A stretch of 64,000 nt of DNA from Methanosarcina thermophila TM-1 (lineage in GTDB: Archaea > Halobacteriota > Methanosarcinia > Methanosarcinales > Methanosarcinaceae): NCBI RefSeq assembly GCF_000969885.1, contig NZ_CP009501.1:248001-312000 (forward strand). Reading direction: 5' to 3'. Shown one piece after another: positions 10,145 to 17,649 of the stretch. The translations under genes and the position numbers were made by a program. The notes under the pieces were generated by a model. It was not told the origin of the DNA. It ran no database searches and saw only the letters and a program-made list of their open reading frames with translations. The first letter of the stretch is position 1. Each line of letters starts with the position of its first letter.

Positions 10145-10551
10145 CTCTCGTCACCTTTCTCAAGATCGACTTCTCTGGCGAGTTTCTCAGGGGTCATAAG
10201 CAAGTCTTTATGTCTCCATTTAATGAGCCCTTTAGCGTATTCCTTACCACTTGAAAGCGCGCCTTTTGGGCACTGGTCTATACAAAGCCCGCAGAAAAGG
10301 CAGTGTCCTATGTCAATCTGGGGGAACCAACGTTGTTTCTCACTGCCTGGTGCAATAGGAGCTTTTACGATCTGGATTGCGGCGTTAGGGCAGGTATTGG
10401 CGCAGATGCCGCAGCCTATGCATTTACTTTTATCAAGTATCTGAAGCCCCCTGAACCGGTCGGAAAGTTCTGTAGGTTTTTCCGGATACATTCTGGTAAC
10501 GGGAGGCCTTGTGATAGTTCTAACCGCGTATTTAATGTTTTTAAGAACCAT
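10141..10551 (-). CDS. fpoI: F420H2 dehydrogenase iron-sulfur subunit FpoI (NuoI-like)
   Basis: A 136-aa ferredoxin-type subunit with two [4Fe-4S] motifs, CIGCGICANTCP and CLFCGLCIDQCP. It carries electrons from the F420H2-oxidising subunit FpoF, encoded elsewhere, toward FpoB. The open frame extends to 10599 inside fpoH, but I choose the ATG at 10551 (MVLKNIKYAV). That start leaves a 7-base gap after fpoH, as expected for this tight operon. It has a GGAG/GTGAT-type site just upstream. Confidence 0.94.
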   Translation of the reverse strand: MVLKNIKYAVRTITRPPVTRMYPEKPTELSDRFRGLQILDKSKCIGCGICANTCPNAAIQIVKAPIAPGSEKQRWFPQIDIGHCLFCGLCIDQCPKGALSSGKEYAKGLIKWRHKDLLMTPEKLAREVDLEKGDER

Positions 10552-10558
10552 GATTTCA

Positions 10559-11599
10559 TCACGCTCCCAGGTAGAGTCCGAGCGCCACAGCCCAGACAAG
10601 GTTTAAAAGGGCAAGAGGAAGCAGTTTCTTCCAGCTCAGGTCAACAACCTGATCTATCCTGAATCTCGGAACAGCCCATCTGAGACCTATAATTACCATA
10701 AGTACAAAGACAGTTTTCACAAGCAGGAATCCTGTTGGGGCTATAAGACCAAGCACAGGGTTGTTTGCAACAAAGGAAGGTACGTTCCAGCCGCCAAGGA
10801 AGAGCAGGGCTACAAGGAAAGAACCGAGGATCATGTGGATATATTCGGCAAAGAAACCGAGCCCAAACCGCATTCCACAGTACTCCGTAATCCAGCCTGC
10901 TATGAGTTCTTCTTCGGACTCATTCTGGTCAAAGGGAAGCCTTCCCATATCAGCCATAAGTGATACAAAGAACACGAAGAATCCGATTGGTTGGAGGAAG
11001 ATATTCCATAGAAGCCCCTGTGCTCTTGATATTTCCACAATACTCAGGGAGCCTGTCATGACAGCTACACTTACCACGCTTAATCCGAGAGGCACTTCAT
11101 ATCCTACCATCCGGGCGAAGTTTCGGAAAGCTCCGAGCAGGGAATATTTATTGTTCGAGCCGTAAGCCACCATGAAAATCCCGAAGATCGAGATTGCGGA
11201 CATTGCTTCAATATAAAGCACACTTATGTCCATCTGAGTGACCGCAAGCGGGTATTCTACCCCATTAATAAAGACCGCGCCCACAGGGATAGCTACCAGC
11301 ATAAGAAGAACTGAACTGATCATAAAGATGTTAGCATTATTGAAAAGTAAGCTGTCAGCATTCAGTGGTCTTAAGTCTTCTTTTGTAAAGAGCTTGATCG
11401 CGTCGGCTACGAGCTGTAAAAGCCCATATTTTCCTACACGGCAAGGTCCCATCCTGGACTGGATATCGGCAGAAAGCTTTCTTTCGAGCCACACAGCTCC
11501 CATAGCTGCTATGAAGATAAATCCAACCAGAAGAAGGCCAACAGTTCCGCGAATCCAGGGGAGTAAAGGAATTATAAATTCAGGAATTTCTATTGGCAT
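10559..11599 (-). CDS. fpoH: F420H2 dehydrogenase membrane subunit FpoH (NuoH-like)
   Basis: Membrane subunit of about 346 aa, equivalent to NuoH/ND1, which forms the electron-acceptor (methanophenazine) chamber with FpoD and FpoB. Family motifs are VWLERKLSADIQSRMGP, NESEEELIAGW and YSLLGAFRNFARMVGYE. A GTG at 11608 is also in frame, but the ATG at 11599 has an AGGTGAT ribosome site five bases upstream, so I prefer it. The gene begins 5 bases after the fpoD stop codon. Confidence 0.95.
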   Translation of the reverse strand: MPIEIPEFIIPLLPWIRGTVGLLLVGFIFIAAMGAVWLERKLSADIQSRMGPCRVGKYGLLQLVADAIKLFTKEDLRPLNADSLLFNNANIFMISSVLLMLVAIPVGAVFINGVEYPLAVTQMDISVLYIEAMSAISIFGIFMVAYGSNNKYSLLGAFRNFARMVGYEVPLGLSVVSVAVMTGSLSIVEISRAQGLLWNIFLQPIGFFVFFVSLMADMGRLPFDQNESEEELIAGWITEYCGMRFGLGFFAEYIHMILGSFLVALLFLGGWNVPSFVANNPVLGLIAPTGFLLVKTVFVLMVIIGLRWAVPRFRIDQVVDLSWKKLLPLALLNLVWAVALGLYLGA

Positions 11600-11604
11600 T
11601 ATAA

Positions 11605-12729
11605 TCACCTGTCCGCTTCACTGGTACAGCCGTCCATACTGCCCGCAATTGCTGCTACGTCTGCAACAGTCGTGCCTTTGATAAGCGGAGGCAGAGCTTG
11701 CAGGGTTGGGTAGTGAGGACCTCGGATCTTTACCCTGTATGGCTTGTCCGTGCCATCGGAGATCATATACATTCCCATTTCCCCCCTCGGGTCTTCCACT
11801 CTGTGGAATACCTCACCTGGCGGAACTCTCATTACCGGGGTTCTCCTGCTGTACAGGGCATCTTCCGGAAAAATTGGCCCGCCTGGAAGCTGGTCGAGAC
11901 ACTGTTCTATTATGTAGATGCTTTCCCTCATCTCATTGAGCCTGACCTGTACTCTTGCAAAACAATCTCCTGCGGTTTCCGTGCAGACATTGAAGTCCAG
12001 ATCTTTATAAACCAGATATGGCTCATTTTTCCGAATGTCAAAAGGCACACCGGTTGCACGCAGAGGAGGCCCTGAAACCCCAAGTTCCTTTGCAATATCT
12101 GCAGTCAGGACCCCGACTCCAACGGTCCTTTCCCTGTAGATCCTGTCAGTGTGGAACATTTCCTCAAAGTCATCGATGGCTTTTTTCAGATTGTTAAGGG
12201 CAGGAATCGCCTTTTCTTTAAAGCCGTCCGGAAGGTCTTCACGCACCCCTCCAAATCTCAGGTAGCTGTGGGTAATCCTGGCTCCTGTGACCATATCGAT
12301 AAGGCTAAGAACCTCTTCCCTTTCCCTGATCGTATACATGAACATGGACACGAAGCCAATGAATTCTCCAAATTCACCCATACCCAGCAGGTGGCTCTGA
12401 ATCCTTGTGAGTTCCTCAAGAATGACTCTGATATACTGAGCCCGCTCAGGCGGCTCGATGTCTAACAGTTTCTCGGTACAGCCTACAAAACATTCTTCGT
12501 TCATAAGGGCTGCAAGGTAGCATATCCTGTCCACGATTGTAATTCCCTGGAGGTAGGTCTTATTCTCCAGGATTTTTTCAATACCTTTGTGAATGAATCC
12601 CAGTTCTACCTCGGCATCTACGACTGTTTCTCCTCTTAATCTCAGGTTCAACCTGAAGGGTCCGGGCTGCATAGGATGCTGAGGGCCCAGGTGTATAATC
12701 ATCTCATTCGGTCCAAGCTTTTCTTCCAT
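11605..12729 (-). CDS. fpoD: F420H2 dehydrogenase subunit FpoD (NuoD-like)
   Basis: A 374-aa hydrophilic subunit, equivalent to the 49-kDa NuoD protein that evolved from the hydrogenase large subunit. Motifs seen are HLGPQHPMQPGPFRL, ELGFIHKGIEKILENKTY, EELTRIQSHLLG and the C-terminal PHYPTLQALPPLIKGTTVADVAAIAGSMD. An ATG at 12744 overlaps the fpoC stop, but the ATG at 12729 has a GAGGGGGTGG ribosome site immediately upstream and is the better start. Confidence 0.95.
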   Translation of the reverse strand: MEEKLGPNEMIIHLGPQHPMQPGPFRLNLRLRGETVVDAEVELGFIHKGIEKILENKTYLQGITIVDRICYLAALMNEECFVGCTEKLLDIEPPERAQYIRVILEELTRIQSHLLGMGEFGEFIGFVSMFMYTIREREEVLSLIDMVTGARITHSYLRFGGVREDLPDGFKEKAIPALNNLKKAIDDFEEMFHTDRIYRERTVGVGVLTADIAKELGVSGPPLRATGVPFDIRKNEPYLVYKDLDFNVCTETAGDCFARVQVRLNEMRESIYIIEQCLDQLPGGPIFPEDALYSRRTPVMRVPPGEVFHRVEDPRGEMGMYMISDGTDKPYRVKIRGPHYPTLQALPPLIKGTTVADVAAIAGSMDGCTSEADR

Positions 12730-12740
12730 TTTCCACCCCC

Positions 12741-13217
12741 TCATACCAGATTTCTTGCTGTTTTATTAGGGAAACCCTTGTAATCTTTCCTTAGAGGCCA
12801 TTCTCCAAGCATATCTTCGGGAAGTACAAGTGGCTTCAGATTAGGGTGGTTTTTGAACAGGATTCCAAAAAGTTCGTATGTTTCTCTCTCATACCAGTTT
12901 GCATTCCAGTATACCGATACAATGGATTCGATTTCCGGATTATCTCTCGGAAGTCTAGCTTTGAGCGTAAGAACTACAGGATGGTTATATGATGCAATAT
13001 GGTAGACTACTTCAAGCTCATTCCTTTTTATGTAGTCCACCCCGCAGACTGAACAGAGATGGTCGAATTGAAGGGAATCCTTCAGGTACTGGCAGACTTC
13101 TTTTGCTTTCTCCTTATCGACGTAAGCCCTGGCACGGATTTCGGATTCGGCGGCTGCTTCGAAAATTGCCTCAGGAAACGCATCTGTTAGTGACTTAAGA
13201 ATTTCTGTAACATCCAT
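12741..13217 (-). CDS. fpoC: F420H2 dehydrogenase subunit FpoC (NuoC-like)
   Basis: A 158-aa soluble subunit, equivalent to the 30-kDa NuoC protein, which scaffolds the peripheral arm next to FpoB and FpoD. The conserved family signature is YWNANWYERETYELFGILFKNHPN, split here as ANWYERETYELFGI and then LPEDMLGEWPLRKDYKGFP. It is 47 bases downstream of fpoB. Confidence 0.95.
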   Translation of the reverse strand: MDVTEILKSLTDAFPEAIFEAAAESEIRARAYVDKEKAKEVCQYLKDSLQFDHLCSVCGVDYIKRNELEVVYHIASYNHPVVLTLKARLPRDNPEIESIVSVYWNANWYERETYELFGILFKNHPNLKPLVLPEDMLGEWPLRKDYKGFPNKTARNLV

Positions 13218-13264
13218 AATTTCCCCTCAAATGAATCGGAAAATCAAAAAGAGCCTCAGCAGTC

Positions 13265-13816
13265 TTAGTATTCCGTGCCTCGGTCTTTTTTGGCTTTAAT
13301 TTTTTCTTGAAGCTCCACAAATCCCTGAATCAGTGCTTCGGGCCTTGGAGGGCATCCAGGAATGTAAACATCAATCGGGAAGATTTCATCAATATTCTGC
13401 ACAGTGCTGTAGGATTCGTAGAAAGGCCCGCCGCTGATGGAACAATCCCCCATACAGATTACCCATTTCGGAGAAGGCATCTGTTCCCAGAGCCTCCTTA
13501 AAGCAGGCAGGTATTTCTTTGTCACATAACCACTGATTATCATGACATCAGCCTGCCTCGGGGAGTTCCTCGGAATTATCCCAAAACGATCAGTGTCATA
13601 ATGTGCACAGCCTGTAGCGATCATCTCAACCCCGCAGCAGCCCATAGGCTGAGTCATAAACCAGAGCGAGTTTTTTCTCCCCCAGTTGATAATGTCCTGA
13701 ACCTTGGATTTCTTAAGTAGATTGTGAATAGCACTGGTTGTTGTCGTGATGACTCCAGGAATTTCTTCAGACTTTTCATCGGTTTTATTCGTTTTTTTCT
13801 CCTTCACTTCACCCAT
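13265..13816 (-). CDS. fpoB: F420H2 dehydrogenase iron-sulfur subunit FpoB (NuoB-like)
   Basis: A 183-aa subunit that holds the terminal N2-type [4Fe-4S] cluster. Ligands expected from NuoB are visible as the adjacent pair C60-C61 (MGCCGVEM), C125 (CMGDCSISGG) and C155 (PGCPPRPEAL). The first 30 residues are a charged, Lys/Glu-rich extension. The ATG overlaps the end of fpoA by 13 bases, and an AGGGGGC ribosome site lies about seven bases upstream, inside fpoA. Confidence 0.96.
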   Translation of the reverse strand: MGEVKEKKTNKTDEKSEEIPGVITTTTSAIHNLLKKSKVQDIINWGRKNSLWFMTQPMGCCGVEMIATGCAHYDTDRFGIIPRNSPRQADVMIISGYVTKKYLPALRRLWEQMPSPKWVICMGDCSISGGPFYESYSTVQNIDEIFPIDVYIPGCPPRPEALIQGFVELQEKIKAKKDRGTEY

Positions 13817-14178
13817 GTGAGAGCCCCCTTCTTCCAGAGATAAATGTATCCAAAGAGCAGTACAAAAACAAAAAGAAACATCTCAATTACTGCGATAGAG
13901 GTAATCCCGTGTCCCTTATAGACTGTAACCCACGGATAAAGGAAAAGCACTTCCACATCAAAGATCACAAAAGCGATCGCATAAAGATAATACTCAACAT
14001 TGAACTGGATCCTTGCAGTTCCTGTGGGAACTGAACCCGATTCGTATGTCGTATACTTGCCTGCTGCCTTGCTCCTCGGACTCAGATGCTTTACCATAAA
14101 CATTGTCATTGGTGGCATAACAAGTGCCACAAAAAGAAATATGGCGACTGGTATGTAACTATCAATTATTCCAGACAT
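13804..14178 (-). CDS. fpoA: F420H2 dehydrogenase membrane subunit FpoA (NuoA-like)
   Basis: A 124-aa subunit with three membrane helices, equivalent to NuoA/ND3. Landmarks are KYTTYESGSVPTGTARIQFNVEYYLYA, seen as YESGSVPTG then RIQFNVEYYLYAIAF, and the acidic helix FVIFDVEVLFLYPW. A GTG at 14187 is in frame, but the ATG at 14178 has AGGTGAT at the right spacing. It is the first firmly recognised gene of the operon. Confidence 0.95.
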   Translation of the reverse strand: MSGIIDSYIPVAIFLFVALVMPPMTMFMVKHLSPRSKAAGKYTTYESGSVPTGTARIQFNVEYYLYAIAFVIFDVEVLFLYPWVTVYKGHGITSIAVIEMFLFVFVLLFGYIYLWKKGALTWVK

Positions 14179-14218
14179 TAATATCACCTATTGGAATGCA
14201 GCAACCTGAATTGCAGCG

Positions 14219-14371
14219 TTACATGACATCGACTGCGGGGTTTGGACATAAACTGCGTCCGAACACCCGAGTTTTAAGCAAATCGCGTTCAGTCCACAAC
14301 ACAGGCCTTTCTGGAAACGCCTGAATCCACCAATCCTTAATTTCAGTAAAAGGATTACTGCATTCAGACAT
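14219..14371 (-). CDS. Candidate small first gene of the fpo operon (possible FpoP), 50 aa
   Basis: A 50-codon ORF lies 40 bases upstream of fpoA on the same strand. It starts with ATG at 14371 and ends with TAA at 14219-14221. The product begins MSECSNPFTEIKDWWIQ and contains VLWTERDLLKTRVFG, a composition that looks coding rather than random. Some Methanosarcina fpo operons are described as starting with a small gene called fpoP, and position and size fit that. I cannot compare sequences here, so the name is left off. No strong ribosome site is visible (upstream bases are AGCCCGAAAGCAA). Confidence 0.5.
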   Translation of the reverse strand: MSECSNPFTEIKDWWIQAFPERPVLWTERDLLKTRVFGRSLCPNPAVDVM

Positions 14372-14730
14372 TTGCTTTCGGGCTCTGAAAAATTTGATTC
14401 ATTTGCCCGGAGTTGTATAATAAATTGTTGAAAGTGCAGATATTTCCTGTTTCAGATAGTATTAATTCAGTTGCGTGAAATTAGTATAATTAATAACCAT
14501 TACAGTACACTATAGCTAATTCTGCAATTGTATTAGGGGATATTTATAATTATTTGCTAGATAATTTGTATTTATATAAATATTGAATTTAATTAATTAA
14601 AGATGTTCTTTTAGAATATGAGCATGTTTAAAAAATAGAATAAAAGCACTTGCCCGTCTATGACATTATATAACCCTTAATTATGTTGTTGCCTATTAAA
14701 TGTCATAACTCTAATAATATAATTTATTAC

Positions 14731-14769
14731 ATATATAAGTAATCCTATAACTTAGGATTACTTATATAT
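14731..14769. repeat. Perfect inverted repeat, 17-bp arms, 5-base loop
   Basis: The left arm is 14731-14747 and the right arm 14753-14769, with loop TAACT at 14748-14752. The arms match exactly. It lies in the middle of the divergent fpo/cof control region. It could be an operator for a dimeric regulator, a cruciform, or a bidirectional transcription block. Confidence 0.9.
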
Positions 14770-14813
14770 ACAAATTAATTATTTCAAATGAATAAAAGAA
14801 TCACATAAATATT

Positions 14814-14855
14814 ATGAACAATTGTGATAAATCTATGAACAATCGTAATAAATCT
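14814..14855. repeat. Two tandem 21-bp direct repeats
   Basis: Copies are 14814-14834 and 14835-14855 and differ at three positions. Each starts ATGAACAAT and ends AATAAATCT or GATAAATCT. Head-to-tail copies of two helical turns each, close to a palindrome and between divergent operons, could be regulator sites. Confidence 0.7.
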
Positions 14856-14901
14856 AAAGGTTAAAAATTTAATAATGAGCATTGAAATATAAAATAACAA
14901 G

Positions 14902-14919
14902 CTTAAAAATATTTTTAAG
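14902..14919. repeat. Perfect 18-bp palindrome CTTAAAAATATTTTTAAG
   Basis: Self-complementary with no loop. It sits about 245 bases upstream of the dicluster ferredoxin start. AT-only palindromes can arise by chance in this composition, so a regulatory role is uncertain. Confidence 0.5.
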
Positions 14920-15163
14920 TTGTCTGCGAAAGGCTGGGGCGAAAGATTTCATTTCTACTTCAACCTGTACTGCTGCATTTATGATATATTCCGAACCTTA
15001 CATTATAAAAATATTCAATAGAAAATAAATCACATCACTGATAATAATTTATGTTGCCGCATTCATGGCAAAGGTAAAATTCACGCCGAGATATAAGCCT
15101 GAGAACACACTGTACCAATACATTATAATAAGTCTTTTATGATAGGAAAGCTGGTGGAATCGC

Positions 15164-15325
15164 ATGAAGATCAACGATAATTGTGTAGGATGCGGCCAGT
15201 GTGCTTCTTTTTGTATGAAAGAAGCAATAGAGGTAAAAGGGAAGGCACGAACTACCAATGCCTGTATAGACTGTGGGATCTGTGCTGTTTACTGCCCCGT
15301 TAAGGCTATAGAGGTGCCGGCGTGA
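15164..15325 (+). CDS. Small dicluster ferredoxin, 53 aa
   Basis: An easily missed gene with two [4Fe-4S] motifs: CVGCGQCASFCMKEA and CIDCGICAVYCPVKA. The second Cys set of the first motif ends CMKE instead of CP. A GGTGGA ribosome site lies six bases before the ATG. The stop overlaps the GTG start of the following flavoprotein (GTGA at 15322-15325), so the two are translationally coupled. It probably donates electrons to that flavoprotein. Translated directly from the sequence. Confidence 0.9.
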   Translation: MKINDNCVGCGQCASFCMKEAIEVKGKARTTNACIDCGICAVYCPVKAIEVPA

Positions 15326-16599
15326 AAGCAATTGTAATTGGTGCAGGGCTTGGAGGGCTCTTAAGTGCAGCCAGGCTCTCAAAGGCAGGGTATCAGGTTG
15401 AGGTTTATGAGAGACTTCCTATCACAGGAGGAAGGTTTACAAACCTGAGTTATAAAGGATTTCAACTTTCGAGTGGAGCTCTCCACATCCTGCCTCACGG
15501 ACCTACAGGCCCTCTGGCTCAGTTTCTCCGTGAAGTCGGAGCTGATGTTGAGATCGTGCGGTCAGACACGACAACAGTGCGAGTTCCCCTGAAGAAGGAC
15601 AGCCCTGATTACAGTGAAGGTTTCAGGGATATTCCTTTTTCCGATTTTCCCACACTTCTCTCGCATAAAGACCGCCTGAAGATTGCCCTTCTTACAGTGA
15701 GTACGCGCAAGAACCGACCCACAGGAAGCACTCTCCAGGCCTGGCTCAGGAGCCAGATTAAGGACGAATGGCTTGTGAAATTTGCAGATTCTTTCTGCGG
15801 CTGGGCGCTGAGTCTCAGAAGTGATGAAGTGCCTGTAGAAGAAGTCTTCGAGATAATTGAAAACATGTACAGGTTCGGCGGACCTGGTGTTCCTGTAGGC
15901 GGATGCAAAGGAATAATCGACGCCCTTGAGAATGTAATTGCCGCACACGGCGGAAAGATCCATACCAGAGCCGAGGTTTCAAAAATCCTTCTGGAGAATG
16001 GTAAAGCTGCAGGTGTGCTTGTTGGCGAGGAAGCTCATAAAGCCGACCTGATAATCAGCAATCTCGGGCATGTTGCAACAGCCTGCCTTTGCGGGGAGGC
16101 ACTTTCAGGAGATAAAAACTCAGAATACCTGAAACAGCTTGAGACCCTGAGACCCTCTGCCGGCATAAAGATCTGTCTTGCTGCAGATGAGCCGCTTGTA
16201 GGGCATTCCGGCGTCCTTCTCACCCCATATGCGAGAAGAATAAATGGGATAAATGAGGTTACCCAGGTTGATCCGAGACTTGCTCCACCAGGCAAGCACC
16301 TTGTGATGTCTCATCAGTACGTAGCCCCTGAGAATATAAAAAATCTCGAGGCTGAAATCGAATTAGGACTTCAGGATCTTAAGGAAATCTTCCCTGATAA
16401 GAGATACGAAGTTCTGCTTATCCAGTCATACCATGACAGCTGGCCGGTAAACAGGGCAGCGTCAGGTACTGATCCTGGTAATGAAACCCCGATTCCAGGG
16501 CTCTATGTCGTGGGGGATGGAGCCAAAGGAAGGGGGGGTATAGAAGTCGAAGGCGTGGCTCTCGGCGTGGCTGCAACCATGAAAAAAATTCTTGGTTAA
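15322..16599 (+). CDS. FAD-dependent oxidoreductase, phytoene desaturase (CrtI)-like
   Basis: A 425-aa flavoprotein beginning with the dinucleotide-binding motif GAGLGGLLSAARLSKAGYQVEVYE. The N-terminal LPITGGRFTNL segment and the C-terminal VVGDGAKGRGGIEVEGVALG segment are typical of the CrtI/amine-oxidase superfamily. GTG start overlaps the upstream ferredoxin stop. Family members oxidise or reduce isoprenoid or other hydrophobic substrates. The substrate here is unknown. The coupled ferredoxin suggests a reductive reaction, and proximity to the cof genes may or may not be functional. Confidence 0.85.
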   Translation: MKAIVIGAGLGGLLSAARLSKAGYQVEVYERLPITGGRFTNLSYKGFQLSSGALHILPHGPTGPLAQFLREVGADVEIVRSDTTTVRVPLKKDSPDYSEGFRDIPFSDFPTLLSHKDRLKIALLTVSTRKNRPTGSTLQAWLRSQIKDEWLVKFADSFCGWALSLRSDEVPVEEVFEIIENMYRFGGPGVPVGGCKGIIDALENVIAAHGGKIHTRAEVSKILLENGKAAGVLVGEEAHKADLIISNLGHVATACLCGEALSGDKNSEYLKQLETLRPSAGIKICLAADEPLVGHSGVLLTPYARRINGINEVTQVDPRLAPPGKHLVMSHQYVAPENIKNLEAEIELGLQDLKEIFPDKRYEVLLIQSYHDSWPVNRAASGTDPGNETPIPGLYVVGDGAKGRGGIEVEGVALGVAATMKKILG

Positions 16600-16622
16600 A
16601 CAAATTCAGCAGGTGTTCTATC

Positions 16623-17624
16623 ATTCCACCGAAAAATCCCGATTTTGTAACTTACTCGAAAAACGTCTTTATCCCTGTAACCAATATATGCAGGAACCGC
16701 TGCGGGTACTGCGGCTTTCGGCGGGAACCCGGGCAACCGGACGCCAGGCTCATGAAACCTGAAGAAATTCTTCCCATACTTGAGAATGGGGTAAAGGCGG
16801 GGTGCACTGAAGCCCTTTTCACCTTTGGCGAGCTTCCAGAAGAGGTGCCGGAGTATAGAAGGTGGCTAAAAGAACTTGGCTATTCTTCTACTCTTGAATA
16901 CCTTCTCTTTCTCTGTGAAGCTGCGATCGATATTGGAATTCTTCCTCATACGAATGCGGGTATCATGACGCGCTCAGAGCTTAAGGCTCTAAAGCCTTTG
17001 AATGCAAGCATGGGGTTGATGCTTGAGAGCACGGCAGCTCTCGATGCACATAAAGACTGCCCTGGCAAACTTCCCGAACTCAGGCTTGAAACTATCCGGG
17101 AAGCCGGAAAGCTCAGAATCCCTTATACTACCGGCATTCTTGTAGGGATCGGGGAGAGAAGAGAAGACAGAATTGAGTCGCTTGAGGCTATTGCAGGTCT
17201 TCACAGGGAATACGGGCATATCCAGGAGGTTATTATCCAGAATTTTACCCCAAAATCCGGAACACATATGGAAAACTTTCCAGAACCTGCAGTAGAGGAA
17301 ATGGTTGATACTATATGCCTTGCCAGGCAGATCCTTCCTCCTGACGTGGCAGTGCAGGTTGCCCCAAACCTTATAGACCCTAAGGCTCTTATCGCAAAAG
17401 GGGTTAGTGACCTTGGAGGTATATCCCCACTGACAATTGACTGGATTAATCCTGAAGCCGAATGGCCGGATGTAAAGGACTTGAAAATGAAACTCGAACC
17501 AGTTCAGCTCAGGGAACGCCTGCCGATTTACCCCCAGTATGTGAAAAGAGGGTGGTATTCAGACAGGTTAAGCGGGCTGATAGCACAGCTTTCGGACTCG
17601 GAGGGTTACAGGAAACAGCCCTGA
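16623..17624 (+). CDS. cofG: FO synthase subunit CofG, probably with a non-standard start codon
   Basis: CofG is the radical-SAM subunit that, with CofH, forms 7,8-didemethyl-8-hydroxy-5-deazariboflavin (FO), the chromophore of F420. The radical-SAM motif CRNRCGYCGF (CxxxCxxC) lies at about 16690-16719, upstream of the first in-frame ATG (16752), so a start at 16752 would remove the cluster. No ATG, GTG or TTG occurs in frame between the previous gene and the motif. An AGGTG site at 16611-16615 precedes ATC (16620) and ATT (16623). I place the start at ATT by spacing, giving 333 aa. The start is uncertain, the identity is not. Confidence 0.85.
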   Translation: MPPKNPDFVTYSKNVFIPVTNICRNRCGYCGFRREPGQPDARLMKPEEILPILENGVKAGCTEALFTFGELPEEVPEYRRWLKELGYSSTLEYLLFLCEAAIDIGILPHTNAGIMTRSELKALKPLNASMGLMLESTAALDAHKDCPGKLPELRLETIREAGKLRIPYTTGILVGIGERREDRIESLEAIAGLHREYGHIQEVIIQNFTPKSGTHMENFPEPAVEEMVDTICLARQILPPDVAVQVAPNLIDPKALIAKGVSDLGGISPLTIDWINPEAEWPDVKDLKMKLEPVQLRERLPIYPQYVKRGWYSDRLSGLIAQLSDSEGYRKQP

Positions 17625-17649
17625 AAAGGGCATGCGGAGAATTAGAAAA

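Larger units (their letters stand above)
14372..15163. promoter_or_regulatory. Divergent control region between fpo and the F420-biosynthesis cluster
   Basis: This AT-rich stretch holds the promoters for fpo (leftward) and for the ferredoxin-cof cluster (rightward). A TATA-like TTTATATAAA at 14571-14580 could serve fpo. That would imply a leader of roughly 200 bases before the first ORF. Three repeats listed separately lie between the two directions. No protein-coding gene is convincing, and no known riboswitch was recognised. Confidence 0.45.
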
